From Tubulanus polymorphus (lineage: Eukaryota > Nemertea > Palaeonemertea > Tubulaniformes > Tubulanidae), in NCBI RefSeq assembly GCF_964204645.1, contig NC_134029.1:18244450-18308449 (forward strand): 64,000 bases of DNA. The letters are read 5' to 3'. The position numbers and the translations under genes were made by a program. The notes under the pieces were generated by a model. It did not search any database. It was given only the letters and a program-made list of their open reading frames with translations, and was not told where the DNA came from. Shown one piece after another: positions 45,851 through 57,989 of the stretch (position 1 is its first letter; each line of letters opens with the position of its first letter).

Positions 45851-47379
45851 AATAGACATGTACACATTCATCATTATGGATCCCACTACTACAGTAAATG
45901 ATTTGTCATGAACACTAATTTCTGGACTTAGTACTCATTCCGTATGGGGACTTCATCATCTAATTTCTAGCTCATAGCACTGCTTGTTTTAGATTATCTC
46001 ATAGTTTATATTGATGTTTTATTTGCAAAAGGCATTTTTGTGGACTGATGAATCTGTGCGTGGAATATCTTCATTTGTAATGTCTGAATCAGCAGAACAT
46101 CAGAAATGTTCGATCGAAGGGCGCAGTCTACGTAGTTTTTCCTCTTTCATCACGATGTTTTGATCATAATCGTCTCGCATCGCTTTGAAAACTGCCAAAG
46201 CACCGATGCACACGCAAAGCGATGAACAGCACTCGACTGACTAAACAGTAGTTTTACATTAGACTCTGCGAGTCGCCCGGTCTGCCGGATACATGCGAAG
46301 CACGTTCCTCAGTCTCTTCCTCGCTGTATGCGCGCGTACTGCTGTAGCCGTGATACAATCGTCACCCACGAACTGTCACTAGAGGATCAAGTTTACAAAA
46401 TCATCTGTTCTGCGGACAGCTCTATTGAGGCTAACAACCACTCACACGTGTCTTTCGAGAGCACTCGTGTAGAAACACTGCTCCAATAAGAGCCTTTCAC
46501 CATTGATTACGATTGCTAGTATTAGAGCCAGCACTTACTCTCATGTCTTGTATAATTAATCTGCATTGCAAGCGCGGAGCGAGTGATGTTGCCTAGTTAA
46601 TTACTTACCATACAATACGGGAGAGGAAACATTTGCTGTCATTAATTCACAACCGTCCAGACAATCGGATCCAATAACCTATCAGCAGCTACGATGCGAT
46701 CTCAGAAATCACAGAAATCGCCCAATGCATGTCAATGTGGAATCAGCTCGATAAGAACACTCTCCTTAAACCTAAGAAATTTGTCAATTCTCATTTCTTT
46801 CCCTTTTGTTCTTTCTTTTTCCTTCCCCCTTTTACAGGGTGCTTGTGACAGCAGCCTTAAGGCTTTGTTTGGCCCACAAAGAAAGTTACTTTTCTTTCTC
46901 TCTTTTAATACGTGCTTCTTCAATCGAGCGATTGAATTTTAAACTGGCCATTACGGAGTAGGCGATTTTGTTGCTAATTCAGCCATGAAATTAAAAATTC
47001 TATTTTTTGTTTGCCTTTTCTATCCTTGGTTATCTCTGTATATAGCCTGTCATGCTTTCCATGAAATAGAATTGAACTTGAGCAGTTCAACTTTTCATTC
47101 ATATCAGTAGAATTGTGGGTTCACGAAATCACAGGCCCACCAGATTATTGAGATGGGAAGAATGGTTGAGATACCAACTGTACTTCCAGTAAGAGACCAC
47201 AAGGGTTTCTGGTGTGTCCAAACAGCATCGTGAGTTTTTTAAGGTTGGATCTTCCCCAATCCCCGGTGATTGGTCAAAGTCGACAAGATGAATGGAAGTT
47301 GATATGGCAGAAGGTGTTGGCCTGGTTAGTGCTCCCTCAACCAAGCGATTGAATTCTAAACTGGTAACAGAGTAACCAT
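45851..47379. other. Unique DNA, no gene seen
   Basis: Frames at 46694-46942 (plus) and 46732-46923 (minus) overlap and are T/C-driven. CpG-rich around 46120-46350. A short pyrimidine run at 46795-46835. Confidence 0.4.
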
Positions 47380-47545
47380 TGAAAAAACACTATATCCGTG
47401 TTATGACGATAATACAGAGAGAATCCACGATAACAATGAAAATTTGTGAAAATGTTTCCTTGAGCAAGTAGTTTATTCAATGGTTCGACTTAATTCTAAT
47501 AGTCATCTTCAGGCATACTGACAGAAGATGACTATTAAGAGTATT
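47380..47545. repeat. Possible Penelope-like remnant with stem-loop
   Basis: GAGAGAATCCACGATAAC ... AGTAGTTTATTCAATGGTTCGAC is followed by a 14-bp perfect stem (TAATAGTCATCTTC / GAAGATGACTATTA, 47498-47538). Sequences of the kind 'TTTATT-CAACG-TTCGAC' plus 'GTCATCTTCAG' are familiar from the repeats of Penelope-like retroelements. The same leading phrases recur at 50042-50125. No coding part is present, so the assignment is weak. Confidence 0.35.
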
Positions 47546-49562
47546 GTCAATTCGATTAGAGTAATGCCTATTTCCCGAACTTGATTCACCAGACACTGAA
47601 GGAGCTATGACTCCTTTGAGATTTGGTCAATACAACTAGATTCACGACAATATTCATTGAAGTCAAATTACCACAAAAATTATTCCTTCTACATTAAGTA
47701 AGTTACCTCTGAAACTGATTTAATGATAGAATAATCTGACTTCTTTAAGCCTAGCTGTGAAGTGTACAATTACAAATTGATATATACTACTGCATTCAAA
47801 TACATTTAATCCTGAAAACTTTGAATAACCAACAATATGAAAACTATTGTCAACTGAATAACAGGCTAGTGGATACGTTCATACTGCCATGAGTTTGTAC
47901 CGTTGAAATATTGAATATAAATCTTAGATAGAAAACCACCGAAGTAATATCAATTCCCGACAAAAGTCGAATATACAGAGATGTGGGGATGCTTGTAGCA
48001 AAAACCAATCCGACGATACGATATCACAGGTGCTGTAGAAGTGACTAAATTAAAATGCCGTTACATAAAACACCGGGGAAATGAGGTGCCATCTCAAATT
48101 GCTCGATTATTATTCTCGTCGGTTACACGTTTGACAGATTGTAAATAGTTTTTGCTCGGGGTTTTTTCTTTTCCTCGTCGGCGGATTCCAGCAGCTCAAT
48201 CACGCTTATGTAAACGCGATACACCGCCTAGCGAGATCAATAAGGAAACACGAGGCCTCACGCTATCACCGGCGCTCGCTGTGCGTTCACTCGCTGCTTG
48301 CATACGAAATCCAGTTACGTTATTGAAAACGTCGTGGCAATGAAAAATGTCAACGATGATGACGAACGAAGACCACGACGGCCAGCTAGCCGAGATTCTG
48401 TCAAGGGATCTCTCTACGACGTGTGATTAATGCTCGCGCCAAACGTTCGTTCTTATAACGTATACCGTACAAACGAAAATGTCTTGAGATAAAAATAGTC
48501 TCGAGATACGAGCCGCGTTCGCACTACGGTACTCGGAATGTTCGAAATTCAACCCATTCCAATTTAGAGAAATCGATCACACCGACAAAAAGCCTTTTCT
48601 TAATTGGTCCATTCTATCAATTTAGAATGAACCGATTTTAACCGACCCGAACGACTGATCTAGGTCTGTTTCAGAATAGACCATGTCTCTGAATGAAAAA
48701 TCTGCTTTCATCACCTGTAAATCAGTGTTGCGTCTAGCCGGACCAGCGACAAAAGCCAAATTTGACACTGGTCTGGTACAAATTATCTCTTGTTTGATAA
48801 CAGCTTATGTCTCTTCTAACGAGGCCCATACATCAAACTGAACCAATTTAGGCTTCAATAAGACCCTTAGTGCTTACACCTATGTTTTCAATGAAGAATT
48901 TTAATCTGAATACAGATATGGATATAGATTACCATGGCTACCATGAAAAAAGCTGTCCTACTTTTCTTGTCACACTTTACTTCTGGAAAAACGCATTTCC
49001 TTGCATCGTATTTTTCAAAATTCATTACAGAGGACCTATACATCGCCCAGCTCAGCTTTGTGCCATTACCATCTCACCATCCCCAATGAGCCCCAGTAAA
49101 TTGGTGATCAACTTGGCACTTAGCTTAGTAAGTACATGTTTTTAAATGTTCAGCTATGTTAAAATGAACCAGAACTGAAATTTCCAATTAACTATTTCGA
49201 TTAAAAGAGAAAATCATGCATTTTTCGACCTTCAACTTAACTGCAACATTTTGTACTTCAATTTCCAATTTCAGAATCAAACCCTGTTTCGCTCCTGACA
49301 TTTGTAGTGGGTTTGTAAGGACACCAAATCAAAACAAATCAAACCAAATTTACTGATCAAATAATAAATAAGAGATTAAGTCAGATGTTCATGGTCCCCT
49401 CTTCCACTGCCCCTTTTTTCACCTGATACCCGTTCTTTGCAAATTACTGGATCTGCCCCTGAAATGGACCAGTTTAATATGCAGCCTCGGCACTCGTTTG
49501 AGAATTGACTGAATCTATTTCCATGCTCATAGCACCGATGTGGATATGACGATCAAAGCATT
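47546..49562. other. Unique DNA; CpG-dense block at 48060-48540
   Basis: 48060-48540 is CpG-rich. 48515-48860 may contain a heavily diverged repeat (AGCCGCGTTCGCACTACGG at its left resembles the short MITE at 61081, and GACCAATTAAG-like phrases follow). A right-end-like motif of the GGATC MITE (CTGGATCTGCCCCTG) ends near 49461. No coding support. Confidence 0.35.

Positions 49563-49592
<30 letters not shown>
49563..49592. repeat. (AGC)10 microsatellite
   Basis: Ten uninterrupted AGC triplets. The flanks are CpG-containing, unique DNA. No open frame of useful length translates through it, so it is unlikely to be a glutamine or serine tract of a protein. Confidence 0.97.
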
Positions 49593-49594
<2 letters not shown>

Positions 49595-49989
49595 CAATCG
49601 TCATCGTCAAATATCACGAGACATCGTTCGCGCTTAGACGAGTTCGCAGATAAGAAAGGTAATTTGACGGAAAACTAATCCGGCAATCACTCGTCGACAC
49701 GGCAACCATTAAAAGAGAACATAAAAATACCGCACGGTTTAATAAAAGTTTTCACTTTTTTTACCCGCAGCGCAAACACAGCGCCAGGCGAAAGCCTCGC
49801 AAGATCGAGGAATTATTAACAGTATCATCTCTCCATAGCAACCGAACTGAAAATGCAATTTTGATTTCTCAAGAAAATGGATTGACCCTTTCAGTGCTGA
49901 CTAATTAATACATGAGAGTGTAGGATAATTTGTAAATTTTTAAATATACCACCACAGTATATTGAATAAAAAGCATACCGCTTTAGTGC

Positions 49990-50450
49990 GTCTACACCAC
50001 GGTGCGGTGTATCATTAGTTACTAATATTTCACTATGTTTGACAGGTGTAGAGAGAATCCCACAATTATAACGAAAAAGTCAGAAAATGAAACTTCGAGA
50101 TAGTAGTTTATTTCAACGTTTCAACGTTTGACAGGTGCTGCCATCGTTTAATATAGATCACTAATCACAACATCAATGCACCATGATGCGGTGTACTAGC
50201 AAAATCCATCACTGATTTATACACTGCACAGCATTGAAAGGATTTAAGAGCGTTCCCAAAAGTACAACTGGATCATGTAAAAGTAAAGGTGCTGCCATCA
50301 TTTAACGTGGATATCTAATTACTTATAACATCAATACACCACGATGCAGTGTAAGAGCAACACCCATCACTGATCTATACACTGCACTGAGGAAGCATTG
50401 AAAGGGTTAAAAAGAGCTTTCCCAAAAGTACAGCTGGATCATGTAACGTG
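49990..50450. repeat. Tandemly duplicated region with palindromic CACCACGGTGCGGTGTA motif
   Basis: A block of about 155 bp is present twice: 50131-50285 and 50287-50450. The copies share 'aggtgctgccatc-tttaa', 'acatcaat-caccacgatgc', 'ccatcactgat-tatacactg' and 'cccaaaagtac-actggatcatgtaa'. A third, partial copy of the CACCACGGTGCGGTGTA motif lies at 49997, and a Penelope-like phrase (GTTTATTTCAACGTTTCAACG) at 50106. Confidence 0.8.
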
Positions 50451-50834
50451 TTTAACATGTGACTCTCGATGAAATGGAAAATTTGGAACAACTACATTCT
50501 GCCAATAATGCGTCAACGAATAAGCAAATTTATCAAAGACGTGCCCATAAAGATGACGTGGCCATGGCAACCAAAATTTGAAATAAGATAGATAATGATA
50601 ATAATGAAAATATATCTTGTTTATCATGTAGCACTACTTTCTCAAATAAGAAGAGACTCTGCGCTTTACGATATGAAACATTATGGAAAACGAATGAAAA
50701 CAATTATATTCTTTTACTTTTTAGGTATTCTTTTTAATCTTGAAATAACTTAAGCATAGCAGGGTGTTAAGTGATATTCAGTTTGTGAGTACGATTGACT
50801 TTTTATATGAACAAACCTTCATAGATAATAAAAG

Positions 50835-51160
50835 AAACAAGCCACAGGTGCAAAAACAGTTCTTAGGCTCAGACTCGAATCAGGAACTCCGAAATTCACA
50901 TGCATTAGTTCCCATTGCATTTTGGTTATGTTGTTTCTAGAGCCAAAAGCTAAATTTTCTCAAGAAATTTTTGAATTTTTTTGAATTTTTGATACTGCTT
51001 CTCAGTTATGCCTAGTTCTGCCGCTAGGTGGCACACTGAGTCCATTCTCTGCACTGCACAACTGGACCCCCATACAAAAATTACAAGTTTCATCAAGATC
51101 GACCCACTATTAACGAAGCTAAGTATCTGCAAGACAGACGCACAGATACGCACTATGAAA
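50835..51160 (-). repeat. Dispersed repeat, inverted partner of 52030-52400
   Basis: Reversed, it aligns over its full length with the copy 1 kb downstream. Shared ordered phrases include 'AATAGTGGGTCGATCTTGAT', 'GTGCCACCTAG-GGCAGAACTAG', 'CAAAAATTCAAAAA', 'CAATGGGAACT' and 'AATTTCGGAGTTC'. The 67-codon minus frame within it reads through repeat DNA. The two copies could pair as a large hairpin with an ~870-bp loop. Confidence 0.82.
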
Positions 51161-51359
51161 ATAAGGGTTTCATAATGGAAGCTCCAGTTGCATTTTCGCT
51201 CGACTGCAAAAATTCATAACTAATAATTTGGATTTCTTGGTTTTCACTTGTCAAATCAATTTTCAGTTCATTTTTTTTGTATAAGTCGGTGTACTGTTAA
51301 AACGGAATTCCTTTCACGTTCACGAGTTGTTTCTTCACGTTAATGTCTATTGATGTAAA

Positions 51360-51860
51360 GCCGGGGTTGCAGTCTCAATATATACCGCAAGCCGCTGTCG
51401 ACGAGATAGCCAACAACCCACGATACACACGGTATATCAGAATATGACAACCTTCGGCGATATCCCCAGATCGCCGCGTTCACCGCGCTCGTAAGCAAAT
51501 AAAATTATTCAAGCGATCTATCACGAGAGTTCTGGCTGACAGGCAATACATCGACCATCAGCGACGACGTCGACTGCAGCCCGCCGCTGCTGCCGATACG
51601 TCGTCATCGCATGCGAAATTTAATCGCAAATTCTTTAAAAGGCCCCGCGTCAAATTCATGCAAATGCGTTTAACCCCCGAACGAACGAAAGCTTTAGCGA
51701 GCGATAAATTCGATTGTAACGATATTCCGACAAACACGAGAATTCAAACGCGACGCAATTCGAACGCGAAAACCGTTTCATGTTTAACCCTTGTAATGGG
51801 AGAATCCGTCATTAATATTCTAATCGAATTGTAGTTGAGACTATGGCGCGAAATAAGAAA
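51360..51860. promoter_or_regulatory. CpG-dense unique block with an octamer site (candidate regulatory region)
   Basis: About fifteen CpG dinucleotides fall within roughly 115 bases around 51550-51660, against two in 300 bases at 1021-1320. A perfect POU octamer ATGCAAAT sits at 51658-51665. No dispersed repeat or long frame interrupts it. The regulatory role is inferred only from composition and one motif. Confidence 0.25.
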
Positions 51861-51892
51861 CAGATTTCGAGATTGTGAATCGCGTTTGCCTT

Positions 51893-51975
51893 CCTATTGC
51901 ACAGTGAAACAAGAAACATACTGAAACAAATGTTATGGAAACAGCAATTGAAATATTTCTTGTTTTGCAAAATCC
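51893..51975. repeat. Fragment of the GAAAC-rich element
   Basis: GTGAAACAAGAAACATACTG and AATATTTCTTGTTTTGCA form opposing edge phrases, about 40 bp apart. It is a short, possibly internally deleted relative of the elements at 30-38 kb. Confidence 0.5.
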
Positions 51976-52029
51976 AGCATGTTGGTTTCGTGTTTTTGGT
52001 TCTTGAGCTTTTATTAAGAGACCTTCATT

Positions 52030-52400
52030 CTCGTACTGTCTGTCTGTGTGTGTCAGTGTGTGTGTGTCAGTCTTTCAGCTACTTACCTTTATCAATAGTG
52101 GGTCGATCTTGATTTTACTTAGGTACAATGTTAGCATAGGGGTCTAGTCGTGCTGTTCAACGAATGTGCCCAGTGCGCCACCTAGTGGCAGAACTAGACA
52201 CTGTTTTTCAGCAACATGACCTTGAAGATGACCTCATAACTGATGAAAAGGGCAAAAATTCAAAAAGCTGTTTCGACAAAAATCTAGCAATTGCCCCTAG
52301 GTACAAGATATCCAAAATACAATGGGAACTGATACACAGTAATTTCGGAGTTCGTGATTGAGCCCGAGAACCGTTGTTGCCTACGCTTATTTTATTTAGA
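52030..52400 (+). repeat. Dispersed repeat, inverted partner of 50835-51160
   Basis: See the partner for shared phrases. This copy carries an extra GT-rich stretch at its left (TGTGTGTGTC, about 52046-52068) and an insertion before the 'GGCAAAAATTC' phrase. Open frames on both strands here are chance. Confidence 0.8.
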
Positions 52401-52482
52401 AACATATATGTTTTGTGATTATTCTGTGCTGAAAAACACTAAGCGAAGAATAGATTAGAATAAATAAGTATATATGTAGTTG

Positions 52483-52573
52483 TAATTGTAGCTATACCCA
52501 GGGAGGTGGGAGTGCTCCCTGCTATACCCGAGAACGGGAGCCTACTACATACTCTATCTCCCTATAGCTTGTG
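52483..52573. mobile_element. 91-bp hairpin element, copy 1
   Basis: TAATTGTAGCTATACCC ... CCCTATAGCTTGTG. Only a handful of bases differ from 58137-58228. GCTATACCCAGGGAG and CTCCCTGCTATACC inside it form a stem, and AGCTATA / TATAGCT mark the outer parts. No coding capacity. The low divergence implies recent copying. Confidence 0.85.
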
Positions 52574-54655
52574 CAACCAAGGAAGTAACAGTAACCTTCT
52601 TCAATATTTGCTAAGAACCTCCTTGGTGAAACAATTTAGGTAATCAGCGCCACCAACTTGTACAATTCAATAAATTCTAACCGTGAAGTATATACATATT
52701 ATCATGAACAGTCATGTAATTATTTTGCAGCTTATCGTAGTTTTATTCCGAACAGAAAGATGTCAATCGCGTAGGTCGGTCTAACATTTTCATTTTCGAA
52801 AGGTTCGCTGAAAAAACATTGAAGAAAAACAAACAATTACAATCTGTATTGATCAGATTATATACAATCTGCATTTCAGCTTTTCCGAACAACCCATATT
52901 CAGATAACATTGTCAACACTGCCAGCTAATGATCGCCTACACCAATATAGAATGTATAGATTACATGTGTTGCAGGGAATTTTTCGAACCAAAAATGGAA
53001 ATTGTTGAATCAAATGACTAGTAACTCAATTGTCATAATATTCATTCGTTGTGAGATCAAATCTTACAAGTTTAAGCTTGGATGATAATAAGCCATTATT
53101 AATTATCTAAGTCAAGCTTACTTTTATATCCTGGGCCTGATTTCAAGTTTAAATCTGGTCTATATGAAGAAAGCTTCTAGGATTTCGTAGGCTTTATCAA
53201 AAGAAAATGTTAAAACTCATCTATGAGACTGGGCTAACTGCGTTGTGAAAATAAATCTAAAATCAAAAGGCTAGTTTTAAAATGTTAGACGCTAAAGAAC
53301 TAAAATGAGTAATAGACTGGTCTTAAATCTAAGCCATGACTATCATCCGGTTTAGTATTTAAGTAGTCTCCTGACTTGGTGCTGGTCAACTCCAAAAATG
53401 CTCACGTTGAATTTCACTTTGATTAGTCGATTCTAACTCGGTATCCAGTCATTAACAAAGTTCCACCTACATGTCGGCCTTATGAAACATTGTGCAGCGA
53501 TTTCTAAAGATGCACTCTTTGGTAACACTTTTCCATTCGTTTTGTTCAAAATATACATATGCTTCAAATTTACTTGATTGTAGGGGAAAAAACAAAATTT
53601 TCATCCCTTATGTGCAAGAAGTTGTGAAAAAGCTTCTCTTTGTATACAATTTTCGAACCATTTTCTGAGTGATTACTACCAGGACCCAATATGTTGCAGG
53701 GCTACTTTCAAGAAAAGAATTCCACTTCCATGAAAATCAAACCCCCTACAAAGACATGGCGGGCTACAGGATGCTTAATGCGTATAATATTTTCAGTTCA
53801 AAGTTCATAGTTCAAATGATACCCGAGTAAAGGCAGAATACCAGTCTAGTTTACAAAGAGTCAATCGATTCATAATCACAGGTTTCTTATACGCGACAAG
53901 TCGACATAGATAAAAATTGATACGATCTGTAATGGACAGGTGTATATAACAGCAGCAGTGTCGTCTGACTTTTCAACACGAAAAGCTTCTCGATACACGA
54001 GAGTTGTAATTAAATGATGAAATTTCATCCCGGAAGCTGAAATGATCAATTTAACTTGACATTTCATTAATGCTGCAAGCCCCTTCAACATGAATTACAG
54101 TGTTTCCATCCGTAGGATACGACAACAACACAACAGACGAATGAATGTCTTGTTATAGAATTTTTGATCGATGATGATCCTGGTTTTTCAATTATCATCG
54201 AGTTTATTTATGACCGCGTTTTGTGAGGTTTCAGTTTTCTCGAGCCAGCGTCCGAACCATTTCTAACATTACTTTCTGACAGTCATATATTTTAGACTTA
54301 CACGGTTACTAGTCAAGACAAAAGTTCACGTATGAAATCGGGCCTCGGACTTATTACTGTAAGGCTAAAGAGAATTTAGGCCTTGTTTATCATTTCTGCT
54401 GAGCTTATAAGGTGACCCCCCCCCCCGGCAGCTATAGAAATAGTTTACAAAATGACCCAACTGGAAAAACAAGGTATCATTGTTTCTAGCCTAGTGGAAA
54501 GAAGATTTTAGGTTTTTCAGGATGAGATGATACAGAACTAAGAGAAACAAGATATACACCCCATAGAGGTGATAAGAATATGAATTGGAAAGAAGAATAA
54601 TTTGATATTAAATCATCGCATAAGGGAGATAATAATCATGACTAACAAGATGCAA
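52574..54655. other. Mostly AT-rich unique DNA
   Basis: A phrase 'gactggtcttaaatctaa' (about 53310) resembles 'gaccggtcttaaatct' at 41121, so a diverged repeat is likely there. An 11-C run occupies 54416-54426. Minus frame 53876-54091 shows no domain. Confidence 0.4.
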
Positions 54656-54934
54656 CCTTCTTGCGCGGCAGATCTAGGATTCTTTTAAAGGGTATAAACC
54701 TGAAAATTGAAAAGCACATATTTGGCATTATGTGAGGGCTACAAGCACGAAAATTGATTTGGGCTTCTGGTGGCCCTCCCACAGAAAATCTAGGAGAAAA
54801 AGCGGCTTTTCTGGCCCTCATCACGACCCATCACTTCCTTATTATTTGTCCTTTAAAAGTTTTCAGTCTTTTTGTAGGGCACATTTGAATTTTGAAAGGG
54901 TGGACCAGTCCACACGATCCTAAATCCACCCTTG
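54656..54934. mobile_element. MITE of the GGATC/5-bp-duplication family, eroded
   Basis: The right end CTAAATCCACCCTTG is clear. The left end (TTGCGCGGCAGATCTAGG) is degraded. The interior phrase 'TCTGGTGGCCCTCCCACAG' matches 'TCTGGTGGCCCTCACCCAG' in the 12178 element. The overlapping frames at 54642-54923 are not genes. Confidence 0.65.
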
Positions 54935-55595
54935 TAAATTACCTACATGCAGTGATTATATACGTGTAGATCATTTTTATCGTTATTATTTGCAAGTAAA
55001 ACATACTACTACACCACCATCTGTCAGATTATAGATCAAAGAATAGAAACAGCCGATGATGAACAATGACAATGAATATAAGATTGCAATACCCGGAATC
55101 TCTCGGCGAAATCTGATTACGCGCCAGCGATCGTGAGTAGAACGACAAAAAAGCGGTTTCCTCTTCACCATCGGTTTAAAGGTTTACCAAACAGTGACGC
55201 GCGTTAAGCGTAAGTGGCAGACACATCCACAGCATTAACTCCGGTGTGTGCGAACAATGAGAATAGAGGAAACGCCTTTATGAAATATTCATTCGTTTCA
55301 GCTTGATATCTGGTCACCTCTATCTATATGTATATACAGTCAAAGCTCGTTATAACGCCAGCCCCGGGACTGTCAAAATTTTGGCGGTATAATGACCATC
55401 GAATGTGAGAGAAATAGTATACAAGACATAACTATTAACCAAATCTGGAGATTAGTTGATCTTAATTTAGGAAGGGCAAAGGTCTTAGCTCATTTCATTT
55501 AGATAATAGAAAAATATGATACAGTAGAGATGTGTGATACTGCCAAACACAATAGATGAGAAACATCTTTGACGAAAGATCATCGGCGGTATAAA

Positions 55596-55690
55596 AATTC
55601 AATTCAATTCAATGACTTAACTGTTCCTTGTTACATAACATCATCGGTCGAAAAAAATACAATAAAGCGATACACAGAAGACAAACATAA
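55596..55690 (-). mobile_element. LINE 3' tail inside the pogo-type element (minus strand)
   Basis: On the minus strand the sequence ends ...CATTGAATTGAATTGAATTTT, an ATTGA-type tail like the one at 26321. The body extends toward higher coordinates but its length is not clear. Confidence 0.4.
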
Positions 55691-56079
55691 ACAAGAAAAT
55701 TAACTTTAATAAATTATTTGACGCCTGCGAAAAAATGTAGAATTTCTGGGATAAGCTAATGTGGAATTGCAAATTTGAAATCGAAGTTTTAAGAAATTTG
55801 GGGAATTATGAGATTTGGCGATGATACAGTCTTCGACTGGTCTAATTAAAAAAAATTGTCAACTTGTGACCGACTTCGATTCACTTTTGCTCTAAGCTGG
55901 TCTGAAACTTCATTGCCTCCATGGTTGAAGAAAGAGCTCTTCTGATGTCTGCTTCATCATGACTTCGAGCATATCGTGTAGCCAGCCGGCCCGGTCCCGG
56001 GGCCCGGTTTGGCTGTCACTCGATATCCTAGACTTGAGTCTGGGTTGAAGTAGACATCGTCATTTAAATAACTTATTCA

Positions 56080-56215
56080 TGTTATTCTGTATGAATTACC
56101 CATGTGTCTTGTATTTTGTATTTTCTTATTCTAAAATTTGTAACTTTATTGAATTTGGGAATTTCATCCCGGAATTTCAATGAAATAAGGATCAATAAAG
56201 TATTGAATTGAATTG
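56080..56215 (+). mobile_element. LINE 3' tail inside the pogo-type element (plus strand)
   Basis: 'TTTGGGAATTTCATCCCGG' ... 'GGATCAATAAAGTATTGAAT' followed by TGAATT is a LINE 3' UTR with AATAAA and an (ATTGA)n tail. It faces away from the minus-strand tail at 55596, so the two may be the ends of one inverted composite or two separate insertions. Confidence 0.55.
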
Positions 56216-57094
56216 TCACCTTATACACATGCCATCAGTGGACGCGGAGCCGTATATGACAGCTATGCTATTATAGATTGCTAATTTCATGAAACCTGCA
56301 TACCCCTAATATCGAACATATTTTCTAAAACATTTGAATATTGAAATTATTTGTTTACACGTTTTTATATAGACCGCTTGTAGCCGCTGATGAAATTCAT
56401 GCCGGCCCTACTCAGATCGTAGATAGCTTCGTCATTCCACTAGCATCCCCATGTCAGGGTCTGACTTTTATATCAGACTTCCAAATCGTGTATACATCCG
56501 CCATTTAACCGAATAATCCGATTTACTTGTCATTTCTATTTATGCCTGCCGCTCCTGATATAATCATACATCCTTTACTATTACAATACCTCTTATCATG
56601 ATATTCAATGCAATATAACATTTCGACGTTCAAATAGAGGTCATTATATAATCACAGGGAGCCATTCTACATCTTTATCAATAATATTTTGCCAAATAGC
56701 TTGTATGTGTACACATAAACCTGTGACGTTTTGCACATCGATTTACGGTTGTCGTTTGTAAAATGACGCTGAATGGTTAACATTGTTTAAGTTTCATAAT
56801 GGTAACGTTTTATAAGGCGTCAAAAAAGTGTAATACAACACACACACACACACACACAAAAAACAAACAAAAACATGCACAAAAAGAGACCGGTAGCCCA
56901 TTACAGGGTATATACAACAAATGTTTTCTCTATGAGTTTGAATAGGACTGTTCCAGTATTTCGTTGGCATTATGGCGGAGGGTGAGAGGTATAACGAGAG
57001 CTATTTACTAGATACACATAGATATGAGATTCTTGGCAATAGGTAGATTTGGTGGTATTACGGATGGTGGTATAACGAGCTTTGACTGTATATA

Positions 57095-57255
57095 CAGTAA
57101 ACCTCACCTTAGACAAACTGGGACCGGCTGAAATTGGTCTGAGATAAGCGAAGTCAGATTTAAGATTTGAAAATACGCTTAAGTCAGAAAAATGTTTTTG
57201 TCCGATTTAGTTGAAAGTTCGAGTTGGCCATATCCGAGAAAGGTGAAATTAACTG
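57095..57255. mobile_element. pogo-like MITE (161 bp), CAGTAAACCTCACC end
   Basis: CAGTAAACCTCACC at the left and AGGTGAAATTAACTG at the right are imperfect inverted repeats with TA on each side. It is the same family as 15742-15915 and lies six bases from the end of the large pogo-type element, so the two elements nearly abut. Confidence 0.82.
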
Positions 57256-57989
57256 TATAGCAAATCGTAGGTTGAATTTAATAGATGAATAACTACATCA
57301 TTTCTCAATTCATTTTCGAAAGTCTTTTAACAAACATCATTGATTTCTATGAGGTTTATATATAGGATAATAGGTTAGGGATATTTTTTCCATTATTGAA
57401 CATTTCGTATCCGATCTATATATTCTCTGACAAAGAACAAAGGTTGTTTTCATGTATACCCGCGTGTTTTCTATTGTAAGTCATGCACGCCAGGACGCCC
57501 GGACAAAAATACAACCACAACAAAACACCAGCTTGTACCGACGACAGTAAAGCCGAATGATGAATTTGTAAACAGATATCCCGAAGCATTTGTGTAATCA
57601 TTATTCGAACTATCGCAGAGTCGTTTTCATTTCAAATGCAAATCAAAAGCGTCTGTGAAAGTTGTTCCCCGTATAATACTTAGTATCAAATAACAATACG
57701 TACGATGTAACATGTGTGTGACCATCGAGCGCAAACCGTTCGTTGTTCGTCGCTGGGAGTTTTGAATTTCAATTTGTCTTTGTGTTCGTTTCCCATAATA
57801 TGAATAACTAGGGTGGAGTAGTCATAAAATTGGTGATGTCATCGAATACGAAGAACTATTCGAACGATTCAGAGAGATTTAAACGTCCCAAGCTCGGCGT
57901 GTTTGGTGAAATATTTTTCTGACTCTATGTATGAACCCTGATATCGATTCAACAAAAATCCGGCACAAGTTTATGTTCATCCACACGAC
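57256..57989. other. Unique DNA, no gene seen
   Basis: No repeat or coding motif is apparent. Confidence 0.4.

Larger units (their letters stand above)
55337..57088. mobile_element. pogo/Tigger-type DNA element, 1.75 kb, with nested insertions
   Basis: CAGTCAAAGCTCGTTATA at 55337 and its exact complement ending at 57088 are flanked by TA on both sides. An 18-bp perfect terminal inverted repeat with a TA duplication is typical of pogo/Tigger. No transposase frame remains; the inside is AT-rich and includes two LINE-like tails and a (CA)n run at 56838-56858. It is therefore a non-autonomous or gutted copy enlarged by later insertions. Confidence 0.85.

Noticed and set aside
49563-49592. Polyglutamine or polyserine coding tract from (AGC)10
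   Set aside because: No sizeable open frame passes through it in any phase.
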